Shown piece after piece: positions 1-7,969 of a stretch of 63,435 nucleotides of DNA. Positions within the stretch are counted from its first letter, which is position 1. Each line of letters opens with the position of its first letter. Source of the DNA: Deltaproteobacteria bacterium (lineage in GTDB: Bacteria > Desulfobacterota > Desulfomonilia > Desulfomonilales > Desulfomonilaceae); contig JAJYDQ010000013.1 of assembly GCA_021777225.1 (NCBI GenBank), positions 1-63,435 on the forward strand. Direction: 5' to 3'. The notes beneath the pieces are model-generated. The model searched no databases, was not told the origin of the DNA, and was given only the letters and a program-made list of their open reading frames with translations. The translations under genes and the position numbers were made by a program.

Positions 1-19
1 ACCGGATAAATGAAATTCT

Positions 20-1237
20 TTATGCGCCATATTTTATCTGCCTTTGCGCATGCGCACTTATAAGTTTCATGAGATCGGACGCATTAAACTGGCCCAGGGC
101 CCCTCTCAGACATTGCGATTCTCCAAAGCTTGTCACATCGGGATTAGCTCGAGTCATGCCAGGGGCCGACAAAATGAGAGGGACAGGATGCCAACTATGG
201 GATTTCAACACCGAAGGAGTAGAGTGGTCACCGGTAATTACCAGGACGTCAGGATTCAGTTCCAGTATTTTTGGAATCATGGCGTCAACTTTTTCGATTT
301 CTTTCACTTTTGCGTCAAAATTTCCGTCTTCACCTCTGCTGTCCGTATACTTGTGATGAACAAAAAAGAAATCGTAACTGTCCCAATTACGCCGAAGGGC
401 GTCTAACTGGTCCTCGATGTTTTTGAGACCTTCAATCAGAGTCATCCCAACGAGACTCGCAAGTCCTTTGTACATAGGATATACGGCCATGGCAGCCGCC
501 TTCATCTTGAAGACATCTTCAAACTTTGGGAGTCCTGGTTCGCTCGACCATCCTCGCAACGTGACCATATTTGCCGGATGTTGACTCCTTATAAGTTCTG
601 AAACACGAGTTACCCATTCATTCACGAGGTCAGCGGTTTTACGTGCTTCAGGCGAGCCATCCAGAGGTCTGATCTTCAAGGGTTTTAATCCAACCTTTTG
701 AGGATCTGTTTCATTCAGGGCCGAAGAAAGGCCAGGGCCTCTCAATATTAGGACAAAACGGTAATCCTGAACCGGTTTTACAACCACCTCGACTCCGGGG
801 AGCGTAATGTCGTCAATCAGCGAGACCATTCTGGCGCATTCCTGTGTCAGAATACGGCCTGCGCGACGGTCGGTTATAAATCCTTCCTGATCCACTGTGC
901 AGAAATTACCTCTAGCCGCGACATCCTGTTCTGTGAGCGCCAGTCCAATGCCAACCGCCTCTAGGACCCCTCTTCCTATAAGATGTTCCAGTGGGTCGTA
1001 TCCAAAGAGCCCGAAATGTCCAGGGCCGCTTCCCGGCGTTATTCCAATGCCTACGGTGTTTACCAGTCCAACTGAACCCTCCCGCGCCAGTCTGTCCATG
1101 TTGGGAGTAAAAGCTGCTTCAAGTTCAGTAGGGCCACCAAGTTCTCGCGGCAATCCTCCAAGGCCGTCCATGACGAGTAATATGGCCTTTGTGGAGCCTG
1201 ACTGCGTCAATGACTTCATAAAATCAATATTTGACAT
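20..1237 (-). CDS. apgM: 2,3-bisphosphoglycerate-independent phosphoglycerate mutase, archaeal type
   Basis: Interconverts 3- and 2-phosphoglycerate in the cytoplasm (glycolysis/gluconeogenesis) without a 2,3-BPG cofactor. The 405-aa protein has the alkaline-phosphatase-superfamily layout of the ApgM family: a metal-binding LLVMDGLGGLP near residue 20, TPGSGPGHFGLFGYDP near residue 70 (family active-site serine loop), and a C-terminal metal cluster ITGDHSTPSVLKSHSWHP. I place the start at the ATG at 1237, because GAGAGGAAA lies just upstream; an in-frame GTG at 1252 overlaps that Shine-Dalgarno (SD) sequence. It is transcribed divergently from the UbiA-family gene at 1453. Family assignment is confident; this is distinct from the classical GpmI and dPGM enzymes. 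Confidence 0.93.
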   Translation of the reverse strand: MSNIDFMKSLTQSGSTKAILLVMDGLGGLPRELGGPTELEAAFTPNMDRLAREGSVGLVNTVGIGITPGSGPGHFGLFGYDPLEHLIGRGVLEAVGIGLALTEQDVAARGNFCTVDQEGFITDRRAGRILTQECARMVSLIDDITLPGVEVVVKPVQDYRFVLILRGPGLSSALNETDPQKVGLKPLKIRPLDGSPEARKTADLVNEWVTRVSELIRSQHPANMVTLRGWSSEPGLPKFEDVFKMKAAAMAVYPMYKGLASLVGMTLIEGLKNIEDQLDALRRNWDSYDFFFVHHKYTDSRGEDGNFDAKVKEIEKVDAMIPKILELNPDVLVITGDHSTPSVLKSHSWHPVPLILSAPGMTRANPDVTSFGESQCLRGALGQFNASDLMKLISAHAQRQIKYGA

Positions 1238-1452
1238 AATATTTCCTCTCACGGTTCAATGAGTTCCATTAAAATCTGGGAAATTACCCTCAAGATCAAA
1301 ATAATTCACAGTGCAAGACCTAGACAAACCAAAAGTGTCTCCAGCCATGACATTTACTATTAAATCCTGTTGTGATAGTAAGCCTTGGAAGTGTTAGATC
1401 TGCTTTGGTCACAATTCTTCCGCCCTCGGATCATGAAAGATAGAACAATACT

Positions 1453-2340
1453 ATGAAGTCGATAAGCCCATTAATTAAGCTCATAAGGCCAGGGCAGTGG
1501 ATCAAAAACGGTTTTGTCCTTATGCCTCTAGTCTTTTCCGGTCGACTCTTCTGCCCTCATGATACACTAAAAACCCTTGGTGTTTTTGTTAGTTTTTGCC
1601 TGGCCGCTTCAGCAACTTACGTAATCAATGATTACATGGACATGGATCAGGACAGAATCCACCCCCTGAAGCGTAATCGGCCATTAGCGTCGGGAGTCAT
1701 ATCGCCGCAGATGGGGTTGATCCTGGCTGCAGGCCTGATATTGTTAATGTTTGTCAACACGCTGTTTTTTTATTTGCCGCTTTTTACGCTCGGGGTTTTA
1801 GTGGTCTACATAGTTTTGCACTGTCTTTATTCTTGGAAACTCAAAAATTTAGTAATCATTGATGTGCTCGTCATTTCTACTGGTTTCCTGCTACGCGTCC
1901 TGGCCGGAACTTCGGCTTTGAGTGTAGGTGTTTCCAGTTGGCTGGTGCTATGCACCTTCTCTGTCGCTATATTTCTTGCTCTGGGCAAACGAAGACACGA
2001 AGTCATGTTTTTAAATGGTGATGCGGTAAATCACCGGCCAGTGCTTGAAAGCTATAGCGTTGGTTTTCTGGACCAACTGCTTCAGGTTGTGACCACGTCT
2101 ACTTTCATTTTCTACTGTCTATATTCTGTAAAGGCCGGTCCTGGTACTGATATCCAGTCCGAAAAAATGATGTTAACAATCCCCTTTGTTACATATGGAA
2201 TTTTCCGATACCTGTACCTAATATACCACAAAGAACATGGAGGCTCTCCAACAGCCTTACTATTTACGGACCCTCCGCTACTAATATGTGTCACATTGTG
2301 GTTGATGGCATGCGTTTATGTAATTTATTGGTCTGTTTAG
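1453..2340 (+). CDS. UbiA-family prenyltransferase, decaprenyl-phosphate phosphoribosyltransferase-like
   Basis: Integral membrane enzyme of 295 aa with about eight hydrophobic segments. It resembles the UbiA subfamily that transfers 5-phosphoribose from PRPP to a polyprenyl phosphate (DPPR synthase type) rather than quinone prenyltransferases. The Asp-rich motif NDYMDMDQDRIHP is at residues 59-71, followed by KRNRPLASG; a second motif region, LYSWKLKNLVIIDV, lies near residue 125. The first motif carries the NDxxD core expected of this superfamily. The neighbours give no clear partner: no phosphatase or DprE epimerase is adjacent. The SD is weak (a GAAAGA-like stretch). The exact donor and acceptor lipids are inferred from family resemblance. 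Confidence 0.8.
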   Translation: MKSISPLIKLIRPGQWIKNGFVLMPLVFSGRLFCPHDTLKTLGVFVSFCLAASATYVINDYMDMDQDRIHPLKRNRPLASGVISPQMGLILAAGLILLMFVNTLFFYLPLFTLGVLVVYIVLHCLYSWKLKNLVIIDVLVISTGFLLRVLAGTSALSVGVSSWLVLCTFSVAIFLALGKRRHEVMFLNGDAVNHRPVLESYSVGFLDQLLQVVTTSTFIFYCLYSVKAGPGTDIQSEKMMLTIPFVTYGIFRYLYLIYHKEHGGSPTALLFTDPPLLICVTLWLMACVYVIYWSV

Positions 2341-2401
2341 ATTATCATGTGAGCGCGCTTATGGCCGCGCTAAAAAATATGCCGCTAGCGAGGAACTGTT
2401 A

Positions 2402-2707
2402 ATGCTTCGTACAATGCTGTTTATATTGTATTTTGGGGTTCTTGCCGGACTAGGTATACTTTTGGGGTGTTTCATACACGCCCAAAGAGTTAATCAGACA
2501 ACCGTGATGAGCGGAGTGGCATTGGTTCGTGAACTACCCTATGGGGAATGGCTTGTAGGGAATATTGAGACAACGGTCTTTTCATACCAGGAAAAAAAGG
2601 ACCTTCAGGATTTCAAGGAAAAGTATAAGGGGAAAATCCATATTGATCCTGAGGTATTGAAGATGCACAAAGAACTGTACGGTGGGCAGCCAGGATCTAA
2701 CCAATAA
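2402..2707 (+). CDS. small single-pass membrane protein, unknown function
   Basis: A 101-aa protein that I do not recognise. Residues 4-27 form one strongly hydrophobic helix (a signal anchor), followed by a soluble part rich in charged residues (EKKDLQDFKEKYKGK) that would face the periplasm or cytoplasm. There is a good SD (GAGGAACTGTTA before ATG), and the gene lies 61 bases downstream of the UbiA-family gene on the same strand, so co-transcription is plausible. It may be an accessory membrane protein to that enzyme, but this is only positional inference. Confidence 0.6.
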   Translation: MLRTMLFILYFGVLAGLGILLGCFIHAQRVNQTTVMSGVALVRELPYGEWLVGNIETTVFSYQEKKDLQDFKEKYKGKIHIDPEVLKMHKELYGGQPGSNQ

Positions 2708-2862
2708 AATATACGTAGTGATTATGAGCTATTGTAAAAAAATATAAAACCAATACTTGACAATACCCGAAAGCCGTGGTACGCCCTTTTTAGACGCCGG
2801 TTTCCCCGGTCCAGTCAGTTAGCCCTCTAGATACTATATAATCATATACCAATGGAGCAGCC

Positions 2863-3327
2863 ATGAGAGTGGACAAATCCGCCCAGGATATGGACCTGTC
2901 TTCTATTCCAGGAGAATTCCGTGAAAACTACAAGTTTCTGAGTGAACTCATAGACTGTAAAGAAAAGAACAACACAGCTTCAAAAGGGCTGGAATCGATG
3001 GTTGAGGAAAGATTGAAAGTCCTCAGAGGACGATTGAACCGCAGACAACTCAGGATACTTACCGATTATCTCGGCCAAATCGAGGAGGAAGACGATAATT
3101 TGCTAGCTCCTCCTGTCCCGGCCGAACTTGAGGCTTCTATAAGAATTAGAAAAAGGGCTACTTGGTTGCCATGGGAATCGGAGGCGATACGTAAGATTGA
3201 AAGATGGCGCGCCGATGTTGGTCACATTTCAGCGCTCTGGAATACGCACGATGGTATATCCAGATCTCCAGTATTGCTACGTTCCGCCATGGTCAAATTG
3301 GGTCCCGGCCGCAAGGTCAGGCCTTGA
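2863..3327 (+). CDS. hypothetical protein, charged, no recognised domain
   Basis: A 154-aa soluble protein, rich in Arg, Glu and Leu and probably helical (e.g. MVEERLKVLRGRLNRRQLRIL around residues 46-66). No signal peptide or metal motif is visible. The start is supported by GGAG eight to nine bases before ATG. Its 3' end overlaps the 3' end of malQ on the opposite strand by 11 bases, so the two genes converge tail-to-tail. I cannot assign a function. Confidence 0.55.
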   Translation: MRVDKSAQDMDLSSIPGEFRENYKFLSELIDCKEKNNTASKGLESMVEERLKVLRGRLNRRQLRILTDYLGQIEEEDDNLLAPPVPAELEASIRIRKRATWLPWESEAIRKIERWRADVGHISALWNTHDGISRSPVLLRSAMVKLGPGRKVRP

Positions 3328-5524
3328 ATTCAAAGCGCCTTTCCGTCCTTAACACTGCCTCCCTGAATTTTGCCGCCATCCGAGTCGCCTCTGGATGGCT
3401 TCTTAGTTCTTGCAACGTAAACTTTGTTTTTGTAACCCAATTAGGACGTTCTGTTGTGGTACCAGGAAGGTTCTGCTGGCGCGTATCCAATACGAGATCT
3501 TCCATGCTTACGATTGCAAGCAACGATGGAGTCTTCAAGATAAAATTCAGGGCCGCTGTATGTAATTCATCAGTTGGGATTTCAGATGTCCATGCGCCAT
3601 GAGCGACTTCGGGAACCAGGCATCCGTCGTGAACCAGGCGTTCGATAATTTTAGCTTTCTGCTCCGCTCGTTCGGAAATGATGGTATGTTTTTCTTCCTG
3701 TTTGATACGGCCGATCTGAACCCTTTCTTCAATGTCGAGTCCCTGCCAGAAACCTGCGAAAGTCGGTAGATCGTGATTGGAAAGCGATACAATCGCTCGT
3801 TCAGGATAATCGCAAAATGAGATTTGATTGAGTTCTGCATCCCTTTCAAAGTAAAAAATCCTGTAGGAAAAGATCCCACGATCGATCAGCCTATCCCTGA
3901 AATTAAACGGCAAGGTTCCAAGGTCCTCGCCCACGACAATATTCCGGCTTCTCAAACTTTCCAGTGTCAGTACATTTAGCAGATCCTGTTCATCATCCTT
4001 GACATAAACACCGTTCTTCGGCTGCGATCCCGACGGTATCCAGAATAAATGATGAATTTGCATGACATGGTCAATCCTCAGCGCGCCGCCATGCTTGGAA
4101 TTGGCGGCAATGCTTTTTCGAAAAGGAGTAAATCCCGATTTTTTGACCTGTCCGGAATCTGGAGGTTGGAAACCCCAATCCTGTCCATCGGGGGCAAACG
4201 CGTCAGGGGGCGCTCCAACCGTAAATCCACTCACGAAATATTCCGGTCTCGACCAACTGTCAGCGCCGTTTGGATCAACGGCCAGGGCGACATCATGATA
4301 CAAACCAATTAACATTCCCTTCTCAACGGCGTGTTGCTGGGCTTCAGACAACTGTTTTTGAACTATCCATTGTAAAAAGCCATGAAACAGGACATCTACA
4401 TTATGCTTCGCCCTAAATCTTTTTACTTCAGGAGATTCAGGATGACGGAAACCCTCGGGCCAGTTGCGCCACTTGTGAAGGTTGGGCGCGTTAAAAAGTA
4501 AATTTTCCCGAAGGACGCAAAAAGTGGCAAATCGATCAAGATCTTCACCTTCGGAGTTAACAAAATTTCTAAACTCTTCCCATAGCGATTTACAATCAGA
4601 AGTGTCTTTGTGAGTATAAACATGGTCAAAAACTTTACGGAGCGACCTGTTCTTGAGGGTTGCCACCCCTTCATAATCAACGTATCGTTCAGCTCGTAAT
4701 CTTGATGTTTCGGCTGCAATTTGATGATCAGCCAACATCTCGTCCAACAACTCCCGAGAAATTGAACCGGCCGCTTTAAGAACGTCTATATATATATAAT
4801 TGTAGAACATTCGACTCGAAGGCATGTAAGGGCTGCAATTGAAAGGGCTAGCGTTAAATAGAGCATGAAGAGGATTTAACCCAACGAAATGAACTCCAAG
4901 ATCATCAAGGGCCCAATCTATAATTTCCACAAGATCTGTGAGATCACCAACGCCCCAATTATGTTCCGATCGTACGCCATATAAAGATATGGCAATTCCC
5001 GCTACCCGCTGACCCTTTTCAATCGGTTCAGGAGCGTAGGCTTTTTCCGGCGCTACAATAATTCTCAGTTCATTGGATATTACGGAATCATGGACCGTAA
5101 TATCCAGATTGAAGCTGTAATAACCAGGCTTGAGATCGGCCGGAAGCGGAGCCATTATACGAGTGAGGCCTGTTTTTAGGTCAAAGTCCAATGATGTCTC
5201 AGGACCATCAAGATGGCGTGTTATAGGTTCAAATGTGAAACTTAAGTCGGTTAAATGGATCATTCCGTTTTTTAGGAGATGGTCACGTAAAGCCGACGGG
5301 ACATCTATATAGACGGGAACGCACGACTCTACATTGTCAGTGCTGAAAGTCACAGTTTGAGGTGATGTGACCAGCAGCTCAGGATCAATTCGAGCCCCCT
5401 TTTTTTCGAGAATGTCGCGTAGAACGGATGATTGGGTTTGAAAAGTTTTACCCCAATTGTCAGTGTACTGAAGCTCGACGCCAAAAATCTTCGCTAATAG
5501 TTGCAACGCCTCGTATGAATTCAT
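3317..5524 (-). CDS. malQ: 4-alpha-glucanotransferase (amylomaltase)
   Basis: A GH77 enzyme of 735 aa that disproportionates alpha-1,4-glucans in the cytoplasm (maltodextrin/glycogen metabolism). It has an N-terminal MalQ-type extension, then a catalytic barrel with GLNPLHALFN, MLIGLYHDVALAVDPNGADSW (a hallmark MalQ segment; contains the nucleophile Asp region), LRIDHVMQIHHLFWIPSG and VVGEDLGTLP, the last carrying the acid/base Glu. Its length fits the longer (E. coli-like) MalQ class. The start ATG is preceded by AAAGGAAC. It stands alone, convergent with an orphan and divergent from the acyl-CoA dehydrogenase; no glycogen operon is visible here. Confidence 0.95.
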   Translation of the reverse strand: MNSYEALQLLAKIFGVELQYTDNWGKTFQTQSSVLRDILEKKGARIDPELLVTSPQTVTFSTDNVESCVPVYIDVPSALRDHLLKNGMIHLTDLSFTFEPITRHLDGPETSLDFDLKTGLTRIMAPLPADLKPGYYSFNLDITVHDSVISNELRIIVAPEKAYAPEPIEKGQRVAGIAISLYGVRSEHNWGVGDLTDLVEIIDWALDDLGVHFVGLNPLHALFNASPFNCSPYMPSSRMFYNYIYIDVLKAAGSISRELLDEMLADHQIAAETSRLRAERYVDYEGVATLKNRSLRKVFDHVYTHKDTSDCKSLWEEFRNFVNSEGEDLDRFATFCVLRENLLFNAPNLHKWRNWPEGFRHPESPEVKRFRAKHNVDVLFHGFLQWIVQKQLSEAQQHAVEKGMLIGLYHDVALAVDPNGADSWSRPEYFVSGFTVGAPPDAFAPDGQDWGFQPPDSGQVKKSGFTPFRKSIAANSKHGGALRIDHVMQIHHLFWIPSGSQPKNGVYVKDDEQDLLNVLTLESLRSRNIVVGEDLGTLPFNFRDRLIDRGIFSYRIFYFERDAELNQISFCDYPERAIVSLSNHDLPTFAGFWQGLDIEERVQIGRIKQEEKHTIISERAEQKAKIIERLVHDGCLVPEVAHGAWTSEIPTDELHTAALNFILKTPSLLAIVSMEDLVLDTRQQNLPGTTTERPNWVTKTKFTLQELRSHPEATRMAAKFREAVLRTERRFEFKA

Positions 5525-5677
5525 TGAAGCATGTTCCTTTGTAAGGATTTTTATGTCTGAAAAATTGGGGGTCTATGTGTGCGATTCGACGGATTCTTGG
5601 GCACGAACGCCAATCGTCCAACAAAGTGCACATTTGAGGTTAGCCACATCTGTTTTTATTTGACTCCACGGTCTGAA

Positions 5678-5726
5678 AATAGCTAATAATTGTATGGAAT
5701 CCGTAGTCTATTTTATAATAGCTAAT
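5678..5726 (+). repeat. direct repeat AATAGCTAAT, two copies, flanking the promoter
   Basis: Identical 10-mers lie at 5678-5687 and 5717-5726. Start-to-start spacing is 39 bases, close to four helical turns, so both copies face the same side of the DNA. The second copy overlaps the -10 box. This is candidate operator DNA, possibly for the XRE-cupin regulator two genes downstream. Confidence 0.35.
5690..5719 (+). promoter_or_regulatory. sigma-70-type promoter for the acyl-CoA dehydrogenase gene
   Basis: A -35 box TTGTAT (5690-5695) and a perfect -10 box TATAAT (5714-5719) are separated by 18 bases, about 170 bases upstream of the start codon at 5889. The -10 box overlaps the second AATAGCTAAT copy, so a factor binding there would compete with RNA polymerase. 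Confidence 0.5.
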
Positions 5727-5888
5727 CTCATATAATATCATAGATCATCCCATTGGCCTAATACAGGGGCCGCAACAGTTAACGCGCAGAATCGCAGACG
5801 ATCCACATTGGTGCTGAGATCATAAATTCACAATCCTGACGTTCCTGTGAAGCATAAATGACTCAAACCACTTTTCAGGAGATTTTTC

Positions 5889-7055
5889 ATGGATTTTAAG
5901 CTTAATGATGAACAGCGACTTATACGCAAAGCCGCTCGCGACTTCGCAACCAAGGAGCTTGCCCCAAACGCAAGGGAATGGGAAGAGAGTCACACTTTTT
6001 CCAGAGAGGTTTTCAACAAGATGGGTCAGTTGGATTTTACAGGGCTCTACGTACCTGAGGAACATGGTGGAACCGCGGTAGGTAGGCTCACAGCGGCCCT
6101 GATTTTTGAAGAACTAGCCAAAGGATGTTTTGCCACCGCTGTTTACATGAGTGTTCACAACATGGTGGTGAACCTGATCTACCAATACGGGAATGAAGAT
6201 CAGAGGCGGCGTTTTGTCAAACCTTTGGCGATGGGTGAGAAATTGGGAGCATATTCCTTGACAGAGGCGGATGCCGGGTCGGACGCCGCAAACCTTAATT
6301 GCATGGCCGTCAAGGTTGACGGAGGGTATCTCATAAATGGGACCAAGCTCTATGTTACCAGTGGAGGAGTTGCAGACCTTTATGCTGTTATGGTTCGAAC
6401 CGATGAAGCTCAGAAACAAAAGGGTATTAGCGCCATTGTAGTAGAAAGAGGCACTCCGGGTTTTTCTTTTGGCCCTTATGAGCCGAAGATGGGCTTGAAT
6501 GCGTCCCCAACTACTGAATTACATTTCCAGGATTGTTTTATTCCGGAAAACAATCGGATTGGCGAAGAGGGAAAGGGTTTCAACATGGCGCTGTCGGCCC
6601 TGAATGGTGGAAGGGTCGGGATTGGCGCATGCGCAGTCGGTTTAGCCCAACAGGCTTTTGACTATGCTCTGAATTACGCGCAGAAACGTGTTCAGTTTGG
6701 TCGTCCTATCGTGTCATTTCAGGGCCTGCAATTCCTAATTGCTGATCTGGCCGCTGAAATCGAAGCCTCCCGTCTAATGATCTACAGGGCGGCTTCTTTG
6801 ATGGACCTTGGCGAACAGTGCGCTTTGGAAGCGGCCATGGGAAAACGTTTCGCGACGGATATGGCTATGCGGGTAACTACAGAAGCCGTCCAGATCCTTG
6901 GTGGGTATGGATACATGAGATCCTATCCAGTGGAAATGTATATGAGATCTGCGAAAATTGCCCAAATCTTCGAAGGCACCAACCAAGTTCAGCGAATCGT
7001 AATCGCGAGGGAATTGACCAAAACCAAGGGCGCTAAAAGGCCTGACCTGTATTAA
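5889..7055 (+). CDS. acyl-CoA dehydrogenase
   Basis: FAD-dependent dehydrogenase of 388 aa that forms 2-enoyl-CoA from an acyl-CoA thioester, passing electrons to ETF. The three-part fold is visible: N-terminal helical domain (MDFKLNDEQRLIRKAARDFA), middle beta domain with AYSLTEADAGSDAANL (about residues 120-135) and a C-terminal domain with RVQFGRPIVSFQ and AVQILGGYGYMRSYPVEMYMRSAKIAQIFEGTN. A Glu lies in the usual IFEGTNQVQR region, as in short/branched-chain and butyryl-CoA dehydrogenases, but substrate length cannot be read from the sequence. The SD is CAGGAG. The next gene is an XRE-cupin regulator 58 bases downstream, suggesting a locally controlled acyl-CoA locus. Confidence 0.94.
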   Translation: MDFKLNDEQRLIRKAARDFATKELAPNAREWEESHTFSREVFNKMGQLDFTGLYVPEEHGGTAVGRLTAALIFEELAKGCFATAVYMSVHNMVVNLIYQYGNEDQRRRFVKPLAMGEKLGAYSLTEADAGSDAANLNCMAVKVDGGYLINGTKLYVTSGGVADLYAVMVRTDEAQKQKGISAIVVERGTPGFSFGPYEPKMGLNASPTTELHFQDCFIPENNRIGEEGKGFNMALSALNGGRVGIGACAVGLAQQAFDYALNYAQKRVQFGRPIVSFQGLQFLIADLAAEIEASRLMIYRAASLMDLGEQCALEAAMGKRFATDMAMRVTTEAVQILGGYGYMRSYPVEMYMRSAKIAQIFEGTNQVQRIVIARELTKTKGAKRPDLY

Positions 7056-7113
7056 TTTCAGTTAACCCGACTCCGTCTGAGTCTGCAATATTTTCTATTG
7101 AGGGAGATCACCC

Positions 7114-7656
7114 ATGGCAAGGAAGCCTGCTAAAGCTCTTAACGTAGGTGATAAAATCCGGCAGATGCGAGAAAAACTAAAGCTGGATTTTGATCAATTG
7201 GCTGAAAAAACCGGCTACCATGTAGAATATTTGAAGGAGATAGAATCTGGGATTGTTGTACCACCAGTAGGGACATTAATTCAGGTTTCTCGAGCGCTGG
7301 CCGTAGATTCATCATCTCTCCTTTCCGAGGACAGAAAGGCAGAACGACGGAAGAATTATTTGAAGAGGACCAAGGCCTATTCGTACAAAAGCCTTACGCC
7401 GGACGCCCAGGATAAACATCTATGGGCGTATCTGGTGACGCTCGACCCTGAGAAAGATCACGAGATGGTAGCGTACAAACATGAAGGGGAGGAGTTCATG
7501 TTCGTGATCGACGGACATGTGGAGGTGAAGGTCGGAGAAGATATTCACGAACTGAAGAAAGGGAGTAACCTGCATTTTGATTCAGGGAAAGCCCATCATC
7601 TTCGAAATTTGAGCCGGAAGACGTCCAAACTCCTCGTAGTTGTTTTTACGCCATAA
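7114..7656 (+). CDS. XRE-family regulator with C-terminal cupin domain
   Basis: A 180-aa protein with an N-terminal lambda-repressor-like helix-turn-helix (KIRQMREKLKLDFDQLAEKTGYHVEYLKEIESG, about residues 12-45) and a C-terminal small beta-barrel cupin (HEGEEFMFVIDGHVEVKVGE, then GSNLHFDSGKAHHLRN). This HTH-cupin fusion is a common one-component regulator of metabolic genes, with the cupin as the likely ligand sensor. The SD is GGGAG. It sits between the acyl-CoA dehydrogenase and, after the small-RNA region, an SDR reductase, and is a natural candidate to control one or both. The ligand is unknown. Confidence 0.88.
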   Translation: MARKPAKALNVGDKIRQMREKLKLDFDQLAEKTGYHVEYLKEIESGIVVPPVGTLIQVSRALAVDSSSLLSEDRKAERRKNYLKRTKAYSYKSLTPDAQDKHLWAYLVTLDPEKDHEMVAYKHEGEEFMFVIDGHVEVKVGEDIHELKKGSNLHFDSGKAHHLRNLSRKTSKLLVVVFTP

Positions 7657-7714
7657 ATAAATTTTTTTGCACAGTTCGATTTTTTACAATTCTTTTTTCA
7701 AAAAAAGGAAAACT

Positions 7715-7731
7715 TTGGAACTTTTGTTGCA
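7715..7731 (+). promoter_or_regulatory. sigma-54 (RpoN) -24/-12 promoter
   Basis: The sequence TTGGAACTTTTGTTGCA matches the RpoN consensus TTGGCACN5TTGCA at all but one fixed position, with the diagnostic GG (7717-7718) and GC (7729-7730) exactly 10 bases apart. It lies in a gene-free stretch with A/T tracts upstream (7685-7710). Predicted transcription start is near 7742, directly upstream of the structured RNA. An enhancer-binding protein would be required; its binding site was not identified. Confidence 0.6.
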
Positions 7732-7741
7732 TGCCAATGTC

Positions 7742-7898
7742 GCAATCATTAGGGGTTATGTGAGAAGCTAAGCCGGTTCATCAAAAAGATCCGCATATTG
7801 TACAGCCCGTGCGGAGATGTTCCGAAGCTACTAACGACACGATAACCCATATCCATACCTCCTTTCACGCCCTGAGAACTTCTCAGGGCTTTTTTTTT
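7742..7898 (+). ncRNA. candidate structured small RNA with its own intrinsic terminator
   Basis: The interval between the sigma-54-like promoter and an intrinsic terminator folds by eye into nested helices. P1 is GGGTTAT 7753-7759 with ATAACCC 7842-7848, extended by GTG/CAC. P2 is CGG 7774-7776 with CCG 7822-7824 and CATC 7779-7782 with GATG 7816-7819, around a U-rich internal loop. P3 is TCCGCA 7790-7795 with TGCGGA 7810-7815. A single-stranded linker, CCTCCTTTCA (7858-7867), follows, then the terminator hairpin. No coding frame is convincing. It could be a trans-acting sRNA or a cis-acting leader/riboswitch for the SDR gene at 7970. It does not match the c-di-GMP, TPP, SAM, cobalamin or fluoride riboswitch consensus as I know them. 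Confidence 0.5.
7869..7898 (+). terminator. intrinsic terminator of the candidate small RNA
   Basis: A perfect 9-bp stem, GCCCTGAGA (7869-7877) with TCTCAGGGC (7881-7889), has a 3-base loop followed by nine T residues. It is oriented for plus-strand transcription, about 70 bases before the SDR start codon. Confidence 0.88.
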
Positions 7899-7969
7899 GG
7901 CCGCTTCTCTGATAAGTTTTACATGACAATCAGGTTTTAAACGACGATATCTTGTTTCCAGGAGGCATA

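Larger units (their letters stand above)
5525..5888. other. 364-base divergent intergenic region between malQ and an acyl-CoA dehydrogenase gene
   Basis: No gene is apparent here. The region is AT-rich in its middle. It holds a sigma-70-like promoter toward the acyl-CoA dehydrogenase, two copies of AATAGCTAAT 39 bases apart, and an inverted repeat TTCACA-N13-TGTGAA (5827-5851) in the presumed 5' leader. No obvious promoter toward malQ was recognised. Confidence 0.6.

Noticed and set aside
7742-7868. Known riboswitch class for the structured region (c-di-GMP, SAM, TPP, fluoride)
   Set aside because: None of the consensus motifs I recall is present, so it is kept as an undefined structured RNA.
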